Part shown: one piece after another, positions 1 through 8,346 of the stretch
Layout: each line of letters starts with the position of its first letter
Numbering within the stretch: position 1 is the stretch's first letter
Assembly: GCA_016788885.1 (NCBI GenBank)
Contig: JAEURX010000067.1
Span: 1 to 48,867, forward strand
Direction: 5' to 3'
From: Nitrospira sp.
Lineage (GTDB): Bacteria; Nitrospirota; Nitrospiria; Nitrospirales; Nitrospiraceae
Length of the DNA: 48,867 nucleotides
Position numbers and translations under genes: made by a program
Notes under the pieces: model-generated
Databases searched by the model: none
What the model was told of the DNA's origin: nothing
What the model saw: only the letters and a program-made list of their open reading frames with translations

Positions 1-718
1 GCAGGCGGGTATTCAATTCAAATCGTCCCTCGGGTAACACTCGCAAGATTTCACGACTGAGCACGGGGACGAATGTCGGCTCACCGGACGAGGCCAGGCC
101 CATCACGATATACTCGTCCTGATCCGGGCGAAACCCCAAGAACGCCGTCATCGCCGCATAAAACTGTCCGAGCGAGTGCGGCAGTGGAGTGCGCTCCAGT
201 AGGGTGATCTGAGTGCCTTCGCCGGTGGCCAGCAAGGCTGTGTCCGACTCTGATGCTCCGTCAACCACGAGGATTGCCGCCCGTTCAAACGGTGAGACGA
301 GAAATGAACTGGCTGCATGACAGAGATGATGGTCGAGAAACACCGGCCGAGCGGCTCCCGGCGCAACCCTCCTGGTCAGCTCCTGGCGAAGGCGGAACAG
401 TTCCTTCCACTCCTGACCGGCGCGCTCGAGCGACCGTGTTCCTTTCACACGGAACAGTTGCGTAGAGCGCATCATGGCCGTCAGCGCAAGCCGTAGACGC
501 CGGCCGACTTGCCAATACTTCCACGGCACGACAATGGCCTCGACATCGCGCAGAGCCATTCCGGCTTCGCGCAAACAATACTGAATCGCATGGACCGGCA
601 GAGCCGTCACGTGCTTCTGGCGAACGAATCGTTCCTCCTCCGCTGCGGCCACAATGCGGCCGTCAGCGACCAGCGCGGCCGCAGCATCGCGCATATTGGA
701 CAAACCCAACACCACCAC
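1..718 (-). CDS. Carbamoyltransferase, NodU/CmcH family (N-terminal part, cut by window edge)
   Basis: An uninterrupted frame of 239 codons runs off the left edge. Members of this family transfer a carbamoyl group from carbamoyl phosphate to hydroxyls of sugars or secondary metabolites, using a Kae1-like N-terminal domain and a YrdC-like C-terminal domain; only the first is in view. Visible motifs are LGLSNMRDAAAALV near the N-terminus, AAAEEERFVRQK, the metal-site signature HHLCHAASSF about residue 129, and VVDGASESD. An in-frame TGA lies just before three consecutive GTG codons; the first GTG (718) is chosen, with AAGGGAC about 14 bases upstream, but the second or third could serve. It is divergent from the caspase-like lipoprotein gene. 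The substrate cannot be told from this fragment. Confidence 0.82.
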   Translation of the reverse strand, partial: MVVLGLSNMRDAAAALVADGRIVAAAEEERFVRQKHVTALPVHAIQYCLREAGMALRDVEAIVVPWKYWQVGRRLRLALTAMMRSTQLFRVKGTRSLERAGQEWKELFRLRQELTRRVAPGAARPVFLDHHLCHAASSFLVSPFERAAILVVDGASESDTALLATGEGTQITLLERTPLPHSLGQFYAAMTAFLGFRPDQDEYIVMGLASSGEPTFVPVLSREILRVLPEGRFELNTRL

Positions 719-873
719 GATAATTCAACGTCCCTTCGATCCACCGACGGGGGATGCGCGGTAGGATAAACGAGGCTGGTGAGGGTCGCAAGCCGGCACG
801 GGAGTTGGTTGCAATGCCCCCTTCATTCCTGTACCGTTTCCCCTCCGAAATCTGCCCTAGAGGAGGCCTCGGC

Positions 874-2736
874 TTGAAGACGAACCGCGCGTTTATTGTT
901 GGAATGATTCTCATCCCCCTGTTGGCCTCCGTCGGCTGCGAGACCATTAAATCACGATTCTCCCGACAGGCTCTGCCGGACCTCGGGCCACCGGTTCCGC
1001 TCACGGTTCAAATGGACATCGACCCGTCGCTCTCGAAAGCCAAGACGGAGTATATCGATAACTGCAGCCGCATCCATGTCTTCTCGATCGGCCCGACGGT
1101 TGAAGACACGTTGATACAGGCCGCGCATCAAACGTTTCGTTCCGTCAACATGCCGGGAAGTCATGCGGCCGGGGGAAAACCCGACGTGACGATACGCGTG
1201 CGGATGCTGGACCCGCGCTTCAAGCTGCAAACCGATGCGCTCTACGATCGCGCCCCCGCAGAACTCAGCCTGGATGCTCTGGCGGAATTTTTCGATGCCT
1301 CCGGCGCACCGCTTGGCGAGCGGCCGCTACAAGCCGCTCGCAAAGAACGCTTGCAACTCGAACTGACTCAGCAGCGCTGCGATTACGTCGTCGATCCTCT
1401 GCTGCAGGATACGTCCACCATGCTGGCCACGCAATTCATGCAAGAAGCCCGGGTGCTCCTCGCCCCCGCGACACAAACGGCGGCAACTGCCGCGACCGTC
1501 GCGCCGTCCGAGGCCGCCTCGAAACCCCCTGCCATGCCAGCTGCGCCTGCTGCAGCGCCGGTTCAGCCCCTTCCGTTCAAAGCCACACTGTTGGATGAAA
1601 ACGGCAACCTGGTCCTTGAAAGTGGCGAACGAATCCGCGTCCGAGTCGACATCGTCAATACCGGGCAACAGGCAACCCCTGACATGGCCGTGCGGCTGAC
1701 TGGTCCGCCGGTGCTGATCGCTCAGTTCCCCGCCACAACATTGCCCACGGGAGCCATCGCACCAGGCGGCTCCAAATCTCTTGAATTCGTCGCGACTCTG
1801 CCGCAATCGCCGTCCGCCCAGCAGGCCGAATTTCAGGTGGCGATCCTGAATGGAATGGGCCAGCAGGTGTCACCCGTCCAGACCTTAGTCGCGTCCATAC
1901 AATCGTCCGCGGCCAACAGCGACGACGTGGATCACGTTCCTCCTGCGGCAATCGGACTTCAGAGGCCTGGAGACTATCTCCTCTCAATCGGGCTGAGCAG
2001 CTACCGCGAACAGGAGATTGGCGCGCGGAAGTATGCCACCCTCGACGCGGAAATGGTGGCGACCTACCTTCAGACGCTGGGAGGAGTGCCACGCAATAAT
2101 GTCCGCCTCTTGAAGGACTGGAGCGCACTTCGCCCGGACATTGAAGAGGCCTTACTCGATTGGCTCCCTTCCAAAGTTACCAAAGACTCGGTAGTCACGG
2201 TGTATTTCGCCGGCCAGGCCTTCGTCACCCCATCGGGAGAGACATTCTTGATCCCTTACGACGGCTCGCTGGGATCACCCACTCGCCTCTATCCGCTCAA
2301 AGATCTGGAAACCGCCTTGGGAAGGTTAAAAGCGAAACAAGTCTTGTTCGTGTTTGACGGAACTGTGCTCAAGAATGGGGCGGAGGGCCGCACAAAAGTC
2401 GCGCCACCCAAATGGGCGGCAACGGCGGGATCGGTCGTTCACATCATTTCAACCACCGGATTCGGCAAAAGCCTGGAATCCGATACGTGGCATCACGGAT
2501 TACTGACCTACTATCTTCTCCGAGGCCTGCGTGGGGAAGCCGATATGAATCGCAACGGCGAGGTCACGATCGGGGAGGTCACGGCCTATGTCGCTCGCAA
2601 AGTGCCAGCCGCCGCACGCAGTACCTTTAAGCAGGACCAGCAACCGCAGATCCTGCCGACGCCGCGTGTGCCGGAGAAGAGCCTCGACACCGTGCTCACA
2701 AAACCAGCGATGCCCCCTTCCGCTGACCAACCCTAA
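874..2736 (+). CDS. Lipoprotein with C-terminal caspase-like domain lacking catalytic His and Cys
   Basis: 620 aa from a TTG start at 874, preceded by AGAGGAGG with a 7-base spacer. That start gives a lipoprotein signal peptide ending LLASVGC. The middle is a P/A-rich linker (about residues 195-225), then a CARDB-like beta domain (about 230-340) for which the frame QPLPFKATLLDENGNLVLESG is the opening. Residues about 370-600 match the peptidase C14 caspase fold: DYLLSIGLSSY, the strand VVTVYFAGQ and the strand LFVFDGT. In active members the motifs read YFAGHG and DACHSG; here His is Gln448 and Cys is Thr497, so proteolysis is unlikely. D557-E568 (DMNRNGEVTIGE) fits an EF-hand-type loop common in this family. 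Longer upstream starts (754) lack a good ribosome site. Probable role: periplasmic scaffold, inferred. Confidence 0.8.
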   Translation: MKTNRAFIVGMILIPLLASVGCETIKSRFSRQALPDLGPPVPLTVQMDIDPSLSKAKTEYIDNCSRIHVFSIGPTVEDTLIQAAHQTFRSVNMPGSHAAGGKPDVTIRVRMLDPRFKLQTDALYDRAPAELSLDALAEFFDASGAPLGERPLQAARKERLQLELTQQRCDYVVDPLLQDTSTMLATQFMQEARVLLAPATQTAATAATVAPSEAASKPPAMPAAPAAAPVQPLPFKATLLDENGNLVLESGERIRVRVDIVNTGQQATPDMAVRLTGPPVLIAQFPATTLPTGAIAPGGSKSLEFVATLPQSPSAQQAEFQVAILNGMGQQVSPVQTLVASIQSSAANSDDVDHVPPAAIGLQRPGDYLLSIGLSSYREQEIGARKYATLDAEMVATYLQTLGGVPRNNVRLLKDWSALRPDIEEALLDWLPSKVTKDSVVTVYFAGQAFVTPSGETFLIPYDGSLGSPTRLYPLKDLETALGRLKAKQVLFVFDGTVLKNGAEGRTKVAPPKWAATAGSVVHIISTTGFGKSLESDTWHHGLLTYYLLRGLRGEADMNRNGEVTIGEVTAYVARKVPAAARSTFKQDQQPQILPTPRVPEKSLDTVLTKPAMPPSADQP

Positions 2737-2866
2737 ACAAACAGCCGACCTCTCCTTCAGCCATCACGGTAGTGGGCCGCGATGGTTCGGGATGGGCCTT
2801 CCTTTCTCAGGTTGCTCCTGTATCACGATATGAGCCTGTCGAGACCAGGGACCTGACCACAAAAGA

Positions 2867-2900
2867 AAAGGGGCGGCGAGGATATCCTCGCCGCCCCTTT
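2867..2900. terminator. Palindromic bidirectional terminator
   Basis: A perfect 34-base palindrome with a core of GGGGCGGCGAGGA and its complement. On the minus strand it is followed by a T-rich stretch (complement of acaaaagaaaag), which suits termination of the cytochrome gene ending at 2931. It can also stop readthrough from the plus-strand lipoprotein gene. Confidence 0.8.
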
Positions 2901-2930
2901 CCGATTCAGCCTATCGGCCGATACTCGCGA

Positions 2931-3383
2931 CTATTCTTCGCCACCCTTGCAGAAGCTGCGCTCATAATTGATGATCGTCCACGCTTCTTCTTCGGTGATT
3001 GCCGCAGGGACCAACGAAACCATGCCGGTGCCCGGGCTGCCGTTCTTGATCACCCAGAACAGCTCGCCATCTTTCCGCTTCTTGTGGAACTTGCAGTTGG
3101 TGAAGTTGCGCGGGCTCGGATTGAGGATCGCGCCGGCAGGGCCATCGCCCTTCCCCTCTTTCCCGTGACAATTGAAGCAGGTGCCCTTGCCCTCATACAA
3201 TGCCTTGCCCTTGGCAATGCTTTCCGGGGTCGAAGCAACCGGGTTCTTCATTGCCTTCGCGTCCGCCATCTGATCCGGCGCAACACGGGGCTTCAGCGGA
3301 TCCTTTTCTTCAGCGCCCACCACCGCCACCGACAACAGGGTGACGGCCGCACACACTCCAACGAACTTAGAAAAATACCCCAT
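2931..3383 (-). CDS. Class I c-type cytochrome, single haem
   Basis: 150 aa with an N-terminal signal peptide (cleavage likely after VVGA, residue 24), so exported. One haem site C69-F-N-C72-H73 lies in the usual G-K-x-L-Y-x-x-x-C context, and M121 in GTGMVSL is the likely distal ligand. Two further cysteines, C97 and C145, could form a disulphide. The start is fixed by AAAGGAGGAG seven bases or so upstream of ATG at 3383; a longer frame upstream has no signal peptide logic. It is monocistronic: own promoter about 100 bases upstream and a strong terminator behind. Likely a soluble periplasmic electron carrier; its redox partner is not visible here. Confidence 0.88.
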   Translation of the reverse strand: MGYFSKFVGVCAAVTLLSVAVVGAEEKDPLKPRVAPDQMADAKAMKNPVASTPESIAKGKALYEGKGTCFNCHGKEGKGDGPAGAILNPSPRNFTNCKFHKKRKDGELFWVIKNGSPGTGMVSLVPAAITEEEAWTIINYERSFCKGGEE

Positions 3384-3484
3384 CAGAACTCCTCCTTTGT
3401 GTTGAACCCACCGCGTGAACAACGACTCTCTAATTCCGAAGCAGCATGGACAAAAACGCATGACAAGGCCGATAAAGCAGGCGA

Positions 3485-3514
3485 ACTATAGCAACGGGTT
3501 TTCTGTCTTGTCAA
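3485..3514 (-). promoter_or_regulatory. Sigma70-type promoter of the cytochrome c gene
   Basis: Reading the minus strand, TTGACA (3514-3509) and TATAGT (3490-3485) are separated by 18 bases. The predicted transcript would have a leader of about 95 bases before the cytochrome start at 3383. Confidence 0.7.
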
Positions 3515-3831
3515 GACGAAGACTGCCTCCCCCAGCCGTTTTGCCCATGCCCACACCGGTGGGACTCAAACAGCGTGCCAGTGTGCGTCGAGCATAGCGA
3601 TGCATGAATTCCTGCAGTTTCCACAACTCTACGCGCAAACACGTGTCGGGCCTCATCGGGCCGTGACACCTTTGCGCCCCAGGCGCTCCGACTCGCCCCA
3701 TACAAGGGGGGCGGCATCACATGTGGGAATTTGGCTTGGAGAGATCGACGCGACGGAAACGGAGGGGAAGAGGCGCCACGCTCACTGGCAGGAAACGATA
3801 GCTGGAAGAACTCATGGCCCTGCCCGGCGGA
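3515..3831. other. Intergenic region without convincing gene
   Basis: This stretch lies between the rodZ stop and the cytochrome promoter. Short frames exist (for example minus 3511-3720) but have no ribosome site, no recognisable family and unlike codon use. It holds the 3' end of the long tol-rodZ transcript. No clear T-run hairpin was found. Confidence 0.5.
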
Positions 3832-4782
3832 TCACCGCTTGATCACGACATCCCGGACAACCTTCCCGCTCGGGCCAAACGGCTTTTGCGGCTTCCCGTT
3901 CAATTCGGCACGCACGCCACCGGCATTCCCAAGAGTAACGGTGAACTGATCTTGCGCCTTCCATTGGGCCTTTTGACCGGGGCGCAACAATGCTTCCTGG
4001 GGACTGCCTGAGTCGACTTGGACAACCACCCAACTCAGCTCCGTCGCATCGAGATCAAGCACGAGGGGCCCATCAGACCCGACTGGACCATCGACCGACA
4101 AGCCAGCCAGAGGGCCATCGGCGCCCATCGTCGCGGTTGGTGGCGCAGCAACGGGTTCCACTTGCACCGGCGCTCTGGCCACGGCAGCAGGAGCTGCGGT
4201 CTGCGGAACCACCACTTTATCCTGCGCAGGTTTGGCAGACGGGAGTACTGGCGCCGGTTCCAGCGGCTTCGAGGCCGGCACGATCGGAGGAGGCAACTCC
4301 ATGGCCGGGCGGGCAGCAGATTCGCGCGCATCCTTGGCAAAAGGCGCGCTCTTCTTGCTTGGCGGCGGCACATCGGATGCGGGTCTCCGCATCAACGTGG
4401 AAGACTGTTCGCGGCTCAATAAAAAAACCAGCGTGGCAATCGCCACGGTGATCGCAATACCGACTGCTTTGCGGTTGGCCTTGCGACGGCGCTCCTCTTC
4501 AACCTGGCGTTGCCGCAACCGTTCACGCTCACCCTGCTTGTCATAAAACGCACCGGCAGACTGAACAAATCGGTGAATGGCATCTTCTTCATCCAACCCC
4601 AGCGATCGCGCGTAGGATCGAACAAAGCCTCGGGCAAACACCTGATCGGGCAACTTGGCGAAATTTCCCTCTTCGAGCGCTTTGACGAAATCCGTGCGGA
4701 TGCGGGTCTTCGAGGCGACTTCGTCGACCGTTAGCCCCTTCGTCTCGCGTACCTGCCGAAAAAATTCACCCACTGATTCCAT
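3832..4782 (-). CDS. rodZ: RodZ-like cytoskeletal/cell-shape protein (HTH + TM + DUF4115)
   Basis: 316 aa. Residues about 1-75 form the RodZ helix-turn-helix domain (GEFFRQVRETKGLTVDEVA, then LEEGNFAKLPDQVFARGFVRSYA), which in the family binds MreB on the cytoplasmic side. A basic stretch RQRQVEEERRRKANRK leads into one membrane segment (about 107-123). A P/A-rich periplasmic linker follows, and about 235-316 is the DUF4115 beta domain ending in KVVRDVVIKR. Start at 4782 has AGGCGG upstream. It is the last gene of the long operon, nine bases behind the TPR lipoprotein gene. The combination of all three parts is diagnostic; direct proof of MreB binding is not possible from sequence. Confidence 0.85.
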   Translation of the reverse strand: MESVGEFFRQVRETKGLTVDEVASKTRIRTDFVKALEEGNFAKLPDQVFARGFVRSYARSLGLDEEDAIHRFVQSAGAFYDKQGERERLRQRQVEEERRRKANRKAVGIAITVAIATLVFLLSREQSSTLMRRPASDVPPPSKKSAPFAKDARESAARPAMELPPPIVPASKPLEPAPVLPSAKPAQDKVVVPQTAAPAAVARAPVQVEPVAAPPTATMGADGPLAGLSVDGPVGSDGPLVLDLDATELSWVVVQVDSGSPQEALLRPGQKAQWKAQDQFTVTLGNAGGVRAELNGKPQKPFGPSGKVVRDVVIKR

Positions 4783-4791
4783 GATGTCCGC

Positions 4792-5490
4792 CTATGGTTT
4801 AAGCTTACCGAGGAGTTCCTGCGCGGCCGCCGCCTGCTCGCCGCCCTTATCCAATGTCGACACCTTCGAGAGAGCTTCCCGCGCTCGCTGGTCAAAACCC
4901 AGCTTGTGGTAGACACGCGCCAATTCCAAATGCAGCATGGCAGGCGGAACATTGGGAGGCGTCACCGTGGTCGCGTCTTCCAACACTTCCATGGCTCCCT
5001 GCAGATCACCCTCATGCATCAAGGCCTTCCCCAGGTGAAACCGAGCCAAGTCTGGCGTGGGATAGAGGGGGTTGCTGAGCGCCTGGCGGTAGGCCGCGAT
5101 AGCGTCCTTCCACCGATCCTGGCTGGCCAAAACTTGCCCGAGATAGGTGTTGGCTTCCGCGTAGTCCCCATCGATGCGAATAGCCTCCCGGAAAGATTCC
5201 TCAGCCAATTTAAGCCGGCCTTGTGACGCGTAAATATGTCCCAAGCCGTAATGGGCGTCCTTGTTCTCGGGGTTCAGCTTCACGGCCTTTTGAAAAGACA
5301 CGTACGCCTGCTGCTGATCGGAACTCAGCCGCGCGACCCCTTCCTGATAAAACCCTTTCGACTTCCGCACATTTTCTTCGTTGGCGCATCCACCTAAGAC
5401 AGACAGTGCGAACACACTCAGCATGCAGGAAAACCCCAGCATGCGGCAGGCCCCGTCTGTCCGGCTTCGTTGTCGACCAACAACCATCAT
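4792..5490 (-). CDS. TPR-repeat lipoprotein (PilF/PilW-like)
   Basis: 232 aa. A lipoprotein signal ends in SVLGGC (Cys35); an internal ATG at residue 17 could be the true start, but the ATGATG at 5490-5485 overlaps the kinase stop (ATGA), which favours coupled translation. After the signal come about five tetratricopeptide repeats, with recognisable turns such as NPENKDAHYGLGHIYASQG and DGDYAEANTYLGQVLASQD. The layout resembles PilF/PilW, the outer-membrane pilotin for type IV pili, but no pilus gene is nearby, so a general envelope scaffold role is equally possible. Confidence 0.78.
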   Translation of the reverse strand: MMVVGRQRSRTDGACRMLGFSCMLSVFALSVLGGCANEENVRKSKGFYQEGVARLSSDQQQAYVSFQKAVKLNPENKDAHYGLGHIYASQGRLKLAEESFREAIRIDGDYAEANTYLGQVLASQDRWKDAIAAYRQALSNPLYPTPDLARFHLGKALMHEGDLQGAMEVLEDATTVTPPNVPPAMLHLELARVYHKLGFDQRAREALSKVSTLDKGGEQAAAAQELLGKLKP

Positions 5491-6404
5491 GCGCCGATAT
5501 CCTCAAAATGCGTGAGTCGCTTGAACTCTTTGAAACGTGCTTCAATCTCTTTGTAATCTAGGATCCTCAATCGGTCAAGGCTAAAGGCTTCTACTGTAAA
5601 CGAGGCCATGACGCTTCCGAAAATGATGGCCTGTCGCATCGCCTCCGTGGAACGATTTCCCGTGGCGGCCAGATAGCCCAGGAATCCACCGGCAAAGGTG
5701 TCGCCGGCGCCGGTCGGATCACGCACGTCATCCAGCGGAAACGCCGGCGCGCCGAACACCTGCTTCTCGTTGAACATCAACACGCCATATTCACCGCGCT
5801 TGACGATCAGATGCTTCGGCCCGCGCGCGAGAATTTTCTTCGCGACCTTCACGAGATTGGAGTCTTCCCCCAACGCCCGCGCCTCGCCGTCATTGATGAT
5901 CAGCACGTCGATATGCTGCAGCACGTTCCACAACGCATCCCGCTTGCCGTTGATCCAGAAGTTCATCGTGTCGCAGGCCACGAGTGCCGGACGTTTCACC
6001 TGTTGCAGCACATCGAGTTGCAGATTCGGATCAATGTTCCCCAGAAACAACACATCCGGGGAGCTATACTGCGCAGGAATTTTCGGCCGGAAGGTCTCGA
6101 ACACATTCAATCGGGTATCGAGGGTTTGGGCTTCATTCAGCTGGTGCGAATAGGCCCCCTTCCAACGGAAGGTCGCTCCGGGTCGCCGTTCCAACCCCGT
6201 TAAATCAATCTTGCGGCTTTTGAGAAACGCGACATGCTGTTCGGGGAAGTCTTCTCCCACCACTGCAATGAGGTCGACCGACGTGAAATAACTGGCCGCG
6301 GTCGAAAAGTAGGTGGCCGAACCACCGAGCACCTCAGTGACCTCACCAAAGGGGGTCTTCACCGTATCCAGAGCCACTGATCCCACTACGAGCAATTTTC
6401 CCAT
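5487..6404 (-). CDS. PfkB-family sugar/nucleoside kinase
   Basis: 305 aa, usual length for the ribokinase-like family. The N-terminal GG pair (VLGGSATYFSTAASYF) and the C-terminal signature DPTGAGDTFAGGF, with its catalytic Asp and anion hole, are intact. It probably phosphorylates a sugar or nucleoside hydroxyl with ATP. It sits three bases behind mtnP and overlaps the next gene by four bases, so it is translated with the 5'-methylthioadenosine phosphorylase. That context points to a substrate linked to methylthioadenosine or purine salvage (for example adenosine or a ribose derivative), which is inference only. Confidence 0.87.
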   Translation of the reverse strand: MGKLLVVGSVALDTVKTPFGEVTEVLGGSATYFSTAASYFTSVDLIAVVGEDFPEQHVAFLKSRKIDLTGLERRPGATFRWKGAYSHQLNEAQTLDTRLNVFETFRPKIPAQYSSPDVLFLGNIDPNLQLDVLQQVKRPALVACDTMNFWINGKRDALWNVLQHIDVLIINDGEARALGEDSNLVKVAKKILARGPKHLIVKRGEYGVLMFNEKQVFGAPAFPLDDVRDPTGAGDTFAGGFLGYLAATGNRSTEAMRQAIIFGSVMASFTVEAFSLDRLRILDYKEIEARFKEFKRLTHFEDIGA

Positions 6405-6407
6405 GCT

Positions 6408-7307
6408 TCACCGTTTTCCTTTCCGCATCCGTACATAGGGAGCAATCAAGAGATTCAACCGGCGCTTGGCCGCAGCCGACATGTGATCCGGAGCGGTTAC
6501 GATGGCGTTTCCAAGCGCCTGATGGCAGAGGCAGGCACGATCGGGGTCCAGCTTGGGCACCGCCGTTTTCAACACCTGCTTGGCCAACGCCACATTCTTG
6601 TGGAGTGTGGCAAGGATGGCGTCCACGGTGACCGCCTCTTCCGTCTCATGCCAACAGTCATAGTCGGTCGGCAACGCCACCGTGGCGTAACAGAGTTCGG
6701 CTTCGCGAGCGAGCTTCGCCTCGGGCATGTTCGTCATTCCAATGACGTCCACTCCCCACTGCCGATACAGCCGGGACTCGGCCTTGGTCGAAAATTGAGG
6801 CCCCTCCATACACACATAGGTGCCTCCCCGATGAAGGCGCGCCCCGGCAGCCCGTCCCGCTTCCTCCAAGGTATCGGCCACCGAGGCACAGACCGGTTCG
6901 CCGAAACCAACGTGGGCCACAATGCCGTCATCGAAAAAGGTGGATATGCGCCGTTTGGTAAGATCGATGAATTGATCCGGCAACACGACATCGCCAGGCC
7001 GAATGGCCTCTTTCATGCTCCCGACCGCGCTGACTGAAATCACTTGCTTCACACCCAGTGATTTCAGCGCGTAAATGTTGGCGCGGTAATTGATGCTTCC
7101 GGGATTGATCCGGTGCCCCCGGCCATGCCGCGAGAGAAACGCCACTCGCACACCACCCAACACCCCCGTAACCACGGCATCCGAAGGAACCCCAAACGGG
7201 GTGCGCACTCGCACCTCGCGGACTCGTTCCAATCCTTCGATATTGTACAACCCACTCCCGCCGATGATGCCGATGGCCGCCTGAACGGTTTTCTTCGATG
7301 TCGTCAT
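6408..7307 (-). CDS. mtnP: S-methyl-5'-thioadenosine phosphorylase
   Basis: 299 aa. Splits methylthioadenosine with phosphate into adenine and methylthioribose 1-phosphate, a by-product salvage step after polyamine or related synthesis. Motifs in order: IGIIGGSGLY at the N-terminus, FLSRHGRGH, SAVGSM, the purine-site EGPQFST, MTNMPEAKLAREAELCYA, and TDYDCW typical of MTAP rather than plain PNP. The ATG at 7307 overlaps the miaA stop as ATGA, so earlier in-frame starts were not used. No other methionine-salvage gene is in the window; the next gene is a PfkB kinase. Confidence 0.92.
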   Translation of the reverse strand: MTTSKKTVQAAIGIIGGSGLYNIEGLERVREVRVRTPFGVPSDAVVTGVLGGVRVAFLSRHGRGHRINPGSINYRANIYALKSLGVKQVISVSAVGSMKEAIRPGDVVLPDQFIDLTKRRISTFFDDGIVAHVGFGEPVCASVADTLEEAGRAAGARLHRGGTYVCMEGPQFSTKAESRLYRQWGVDVIGMTNMPEAKLAREAELCYATVALPTDYDCWHETEEAVTVDAILATLHKNVALAKQVLKTAVPKLDPDRACLCHQALGNAIVTAPDHMSAAAKRRLNLLIAPYVRMRKGKR

Positions 7308-8329
7308 GTTGATTCCGTTTCCATAGTGAGCGACGCAGGCACGTCCGCCGGACGTCGATGTTCTAAATCCAGCAGGAACGATTGAGCCCGCTCCAGCAAG
7401 CGGCCTGCAACGTCTTCCGGACTGTCCTGTTCGCTGAGAGTCCACCACTGCAGTCCCGGTTCCTTTCGAAACCAGGTGAGTTGGCGCTTCGCGAAATGCC
7501 TGGTGTCGCGTTGAAGCAGACGGAGCGCCTCGGCCCGATCATACTCACCGGACAGATATCCCCCGACCTGCTGATATCCCAACCCTTTCATCGCACCAGA
7601 ATCGCGCCGATAGCCCCGCGCCAGCAAGCTCGCGGTTTCCTCGACAACGCCGCGCGCAAACATTGATTCCACCCGTGCGTCGATCCGACTGTACAGTTGC
7701 GCACGATCACGATTGAGCCCGATCATCAACACCGAGAACGGTTGCTCGGCAAACCCATGGCGCTGCTGCACATCGGACAAGCGCCGTCCGGACAGATGGT
7801 GCACCTCAAGCGCCCGCACGATCTTCACCTCATCATGAGGATGCAGGCGTGCAGCCGACTCCGGATCGATGCGCATCAATTCCTGGTGGAGAAAATACCG
7901 CCCACGTGTTTCCACCTGTCGGAGAAGGGAGGCGCGAAACGCCTCATCCGCACGGGGCGCATCACACAATCCATGAATCAACGTTCGCACGTAGAGGCCC
8001 GTTCCCCCGACGACCAACGGCACGCGACGTTCATGATACAGGCGCTCGATTTCCTGAACGGCCAGCTCGCGATACTGCCCGGCGTTAAACCGTTCGTCGG
8101 GATCGACCAGGTCGAGAAGGCGATGCGGCACGCCTTGTCGTTGTTCCATCGAAGGCTTATCGGTGGCAATATCCATCCCGCGATAGACCTGGCGCGAATC
8201 GGCCGTCAACAGATCCGTTTCCAGGCTGCGGGCCAACCGGAGCCCGATCTCGCTTTTTCCCACGGCAGTCGGCCCGACCAGCACGATCAGCGGCCGCTGT
8301 GCGATCACCGATTCCGTGAGCCGGACCAT
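7304..8329 (-). CDS. miaA: tRNA dimethylallyltransferase
   Basis: 341 aa. Adds a dimethylallyl group to A37 of tRNAs reading UNN codons. The P-loop GPTAVGKS, the DSRQVYRGMDIATDKP tract, VGGTGLYV and the C-terminal TRHFAKRQLTWFR are all present. The ATG at 8329 (MVRLTE) starts 17 bases after the mutL stop and has GGGAGGG upstream; a much longer frame extends into mutL but is not supported. The mutL-miaA order is a common bacterial pairing. Its stop overlaps the mtnP start. Confidence 0.94.
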   Translation of the reverse strand: MVRLTESVIAQRPLIVLVGPTAVGKSEIGLRLARSLETDLLTADSRQVYRGMDIATDKPSMEQRQGVPHRLLDLVDPDERFNAGQYRELAVQEIERLYHERRVPLVVGGTGLYVRTLIHGLCDAPRADEAFRASLLRQVETRGRYFLHQELMRIDPESAARLHPHDEVKIVRALEVHHLSGRRLSDVQQRHGFAEQPFSVLMIGLNRDRAQLYSRIDARVESMFARGVVEETASLLARGYRRDSGAMKGLGYQQVGGYLSGEYDRAEALRLLQRDTRHFAKRQLTWFRKEPGLQWWTLSEQDSPEDVAGRLLERAQSFLLDLEHRRPADVPASLTMETEST

Positions 8330-8346
8330 GCGCCTGCGCTCCCTCC

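Noticed and set aside
3511..3720. Minus-strand frame between rodZ and cytochrome
   Set aside because: No ribosome site, no match, and it overlaps the cytochrome promoter.
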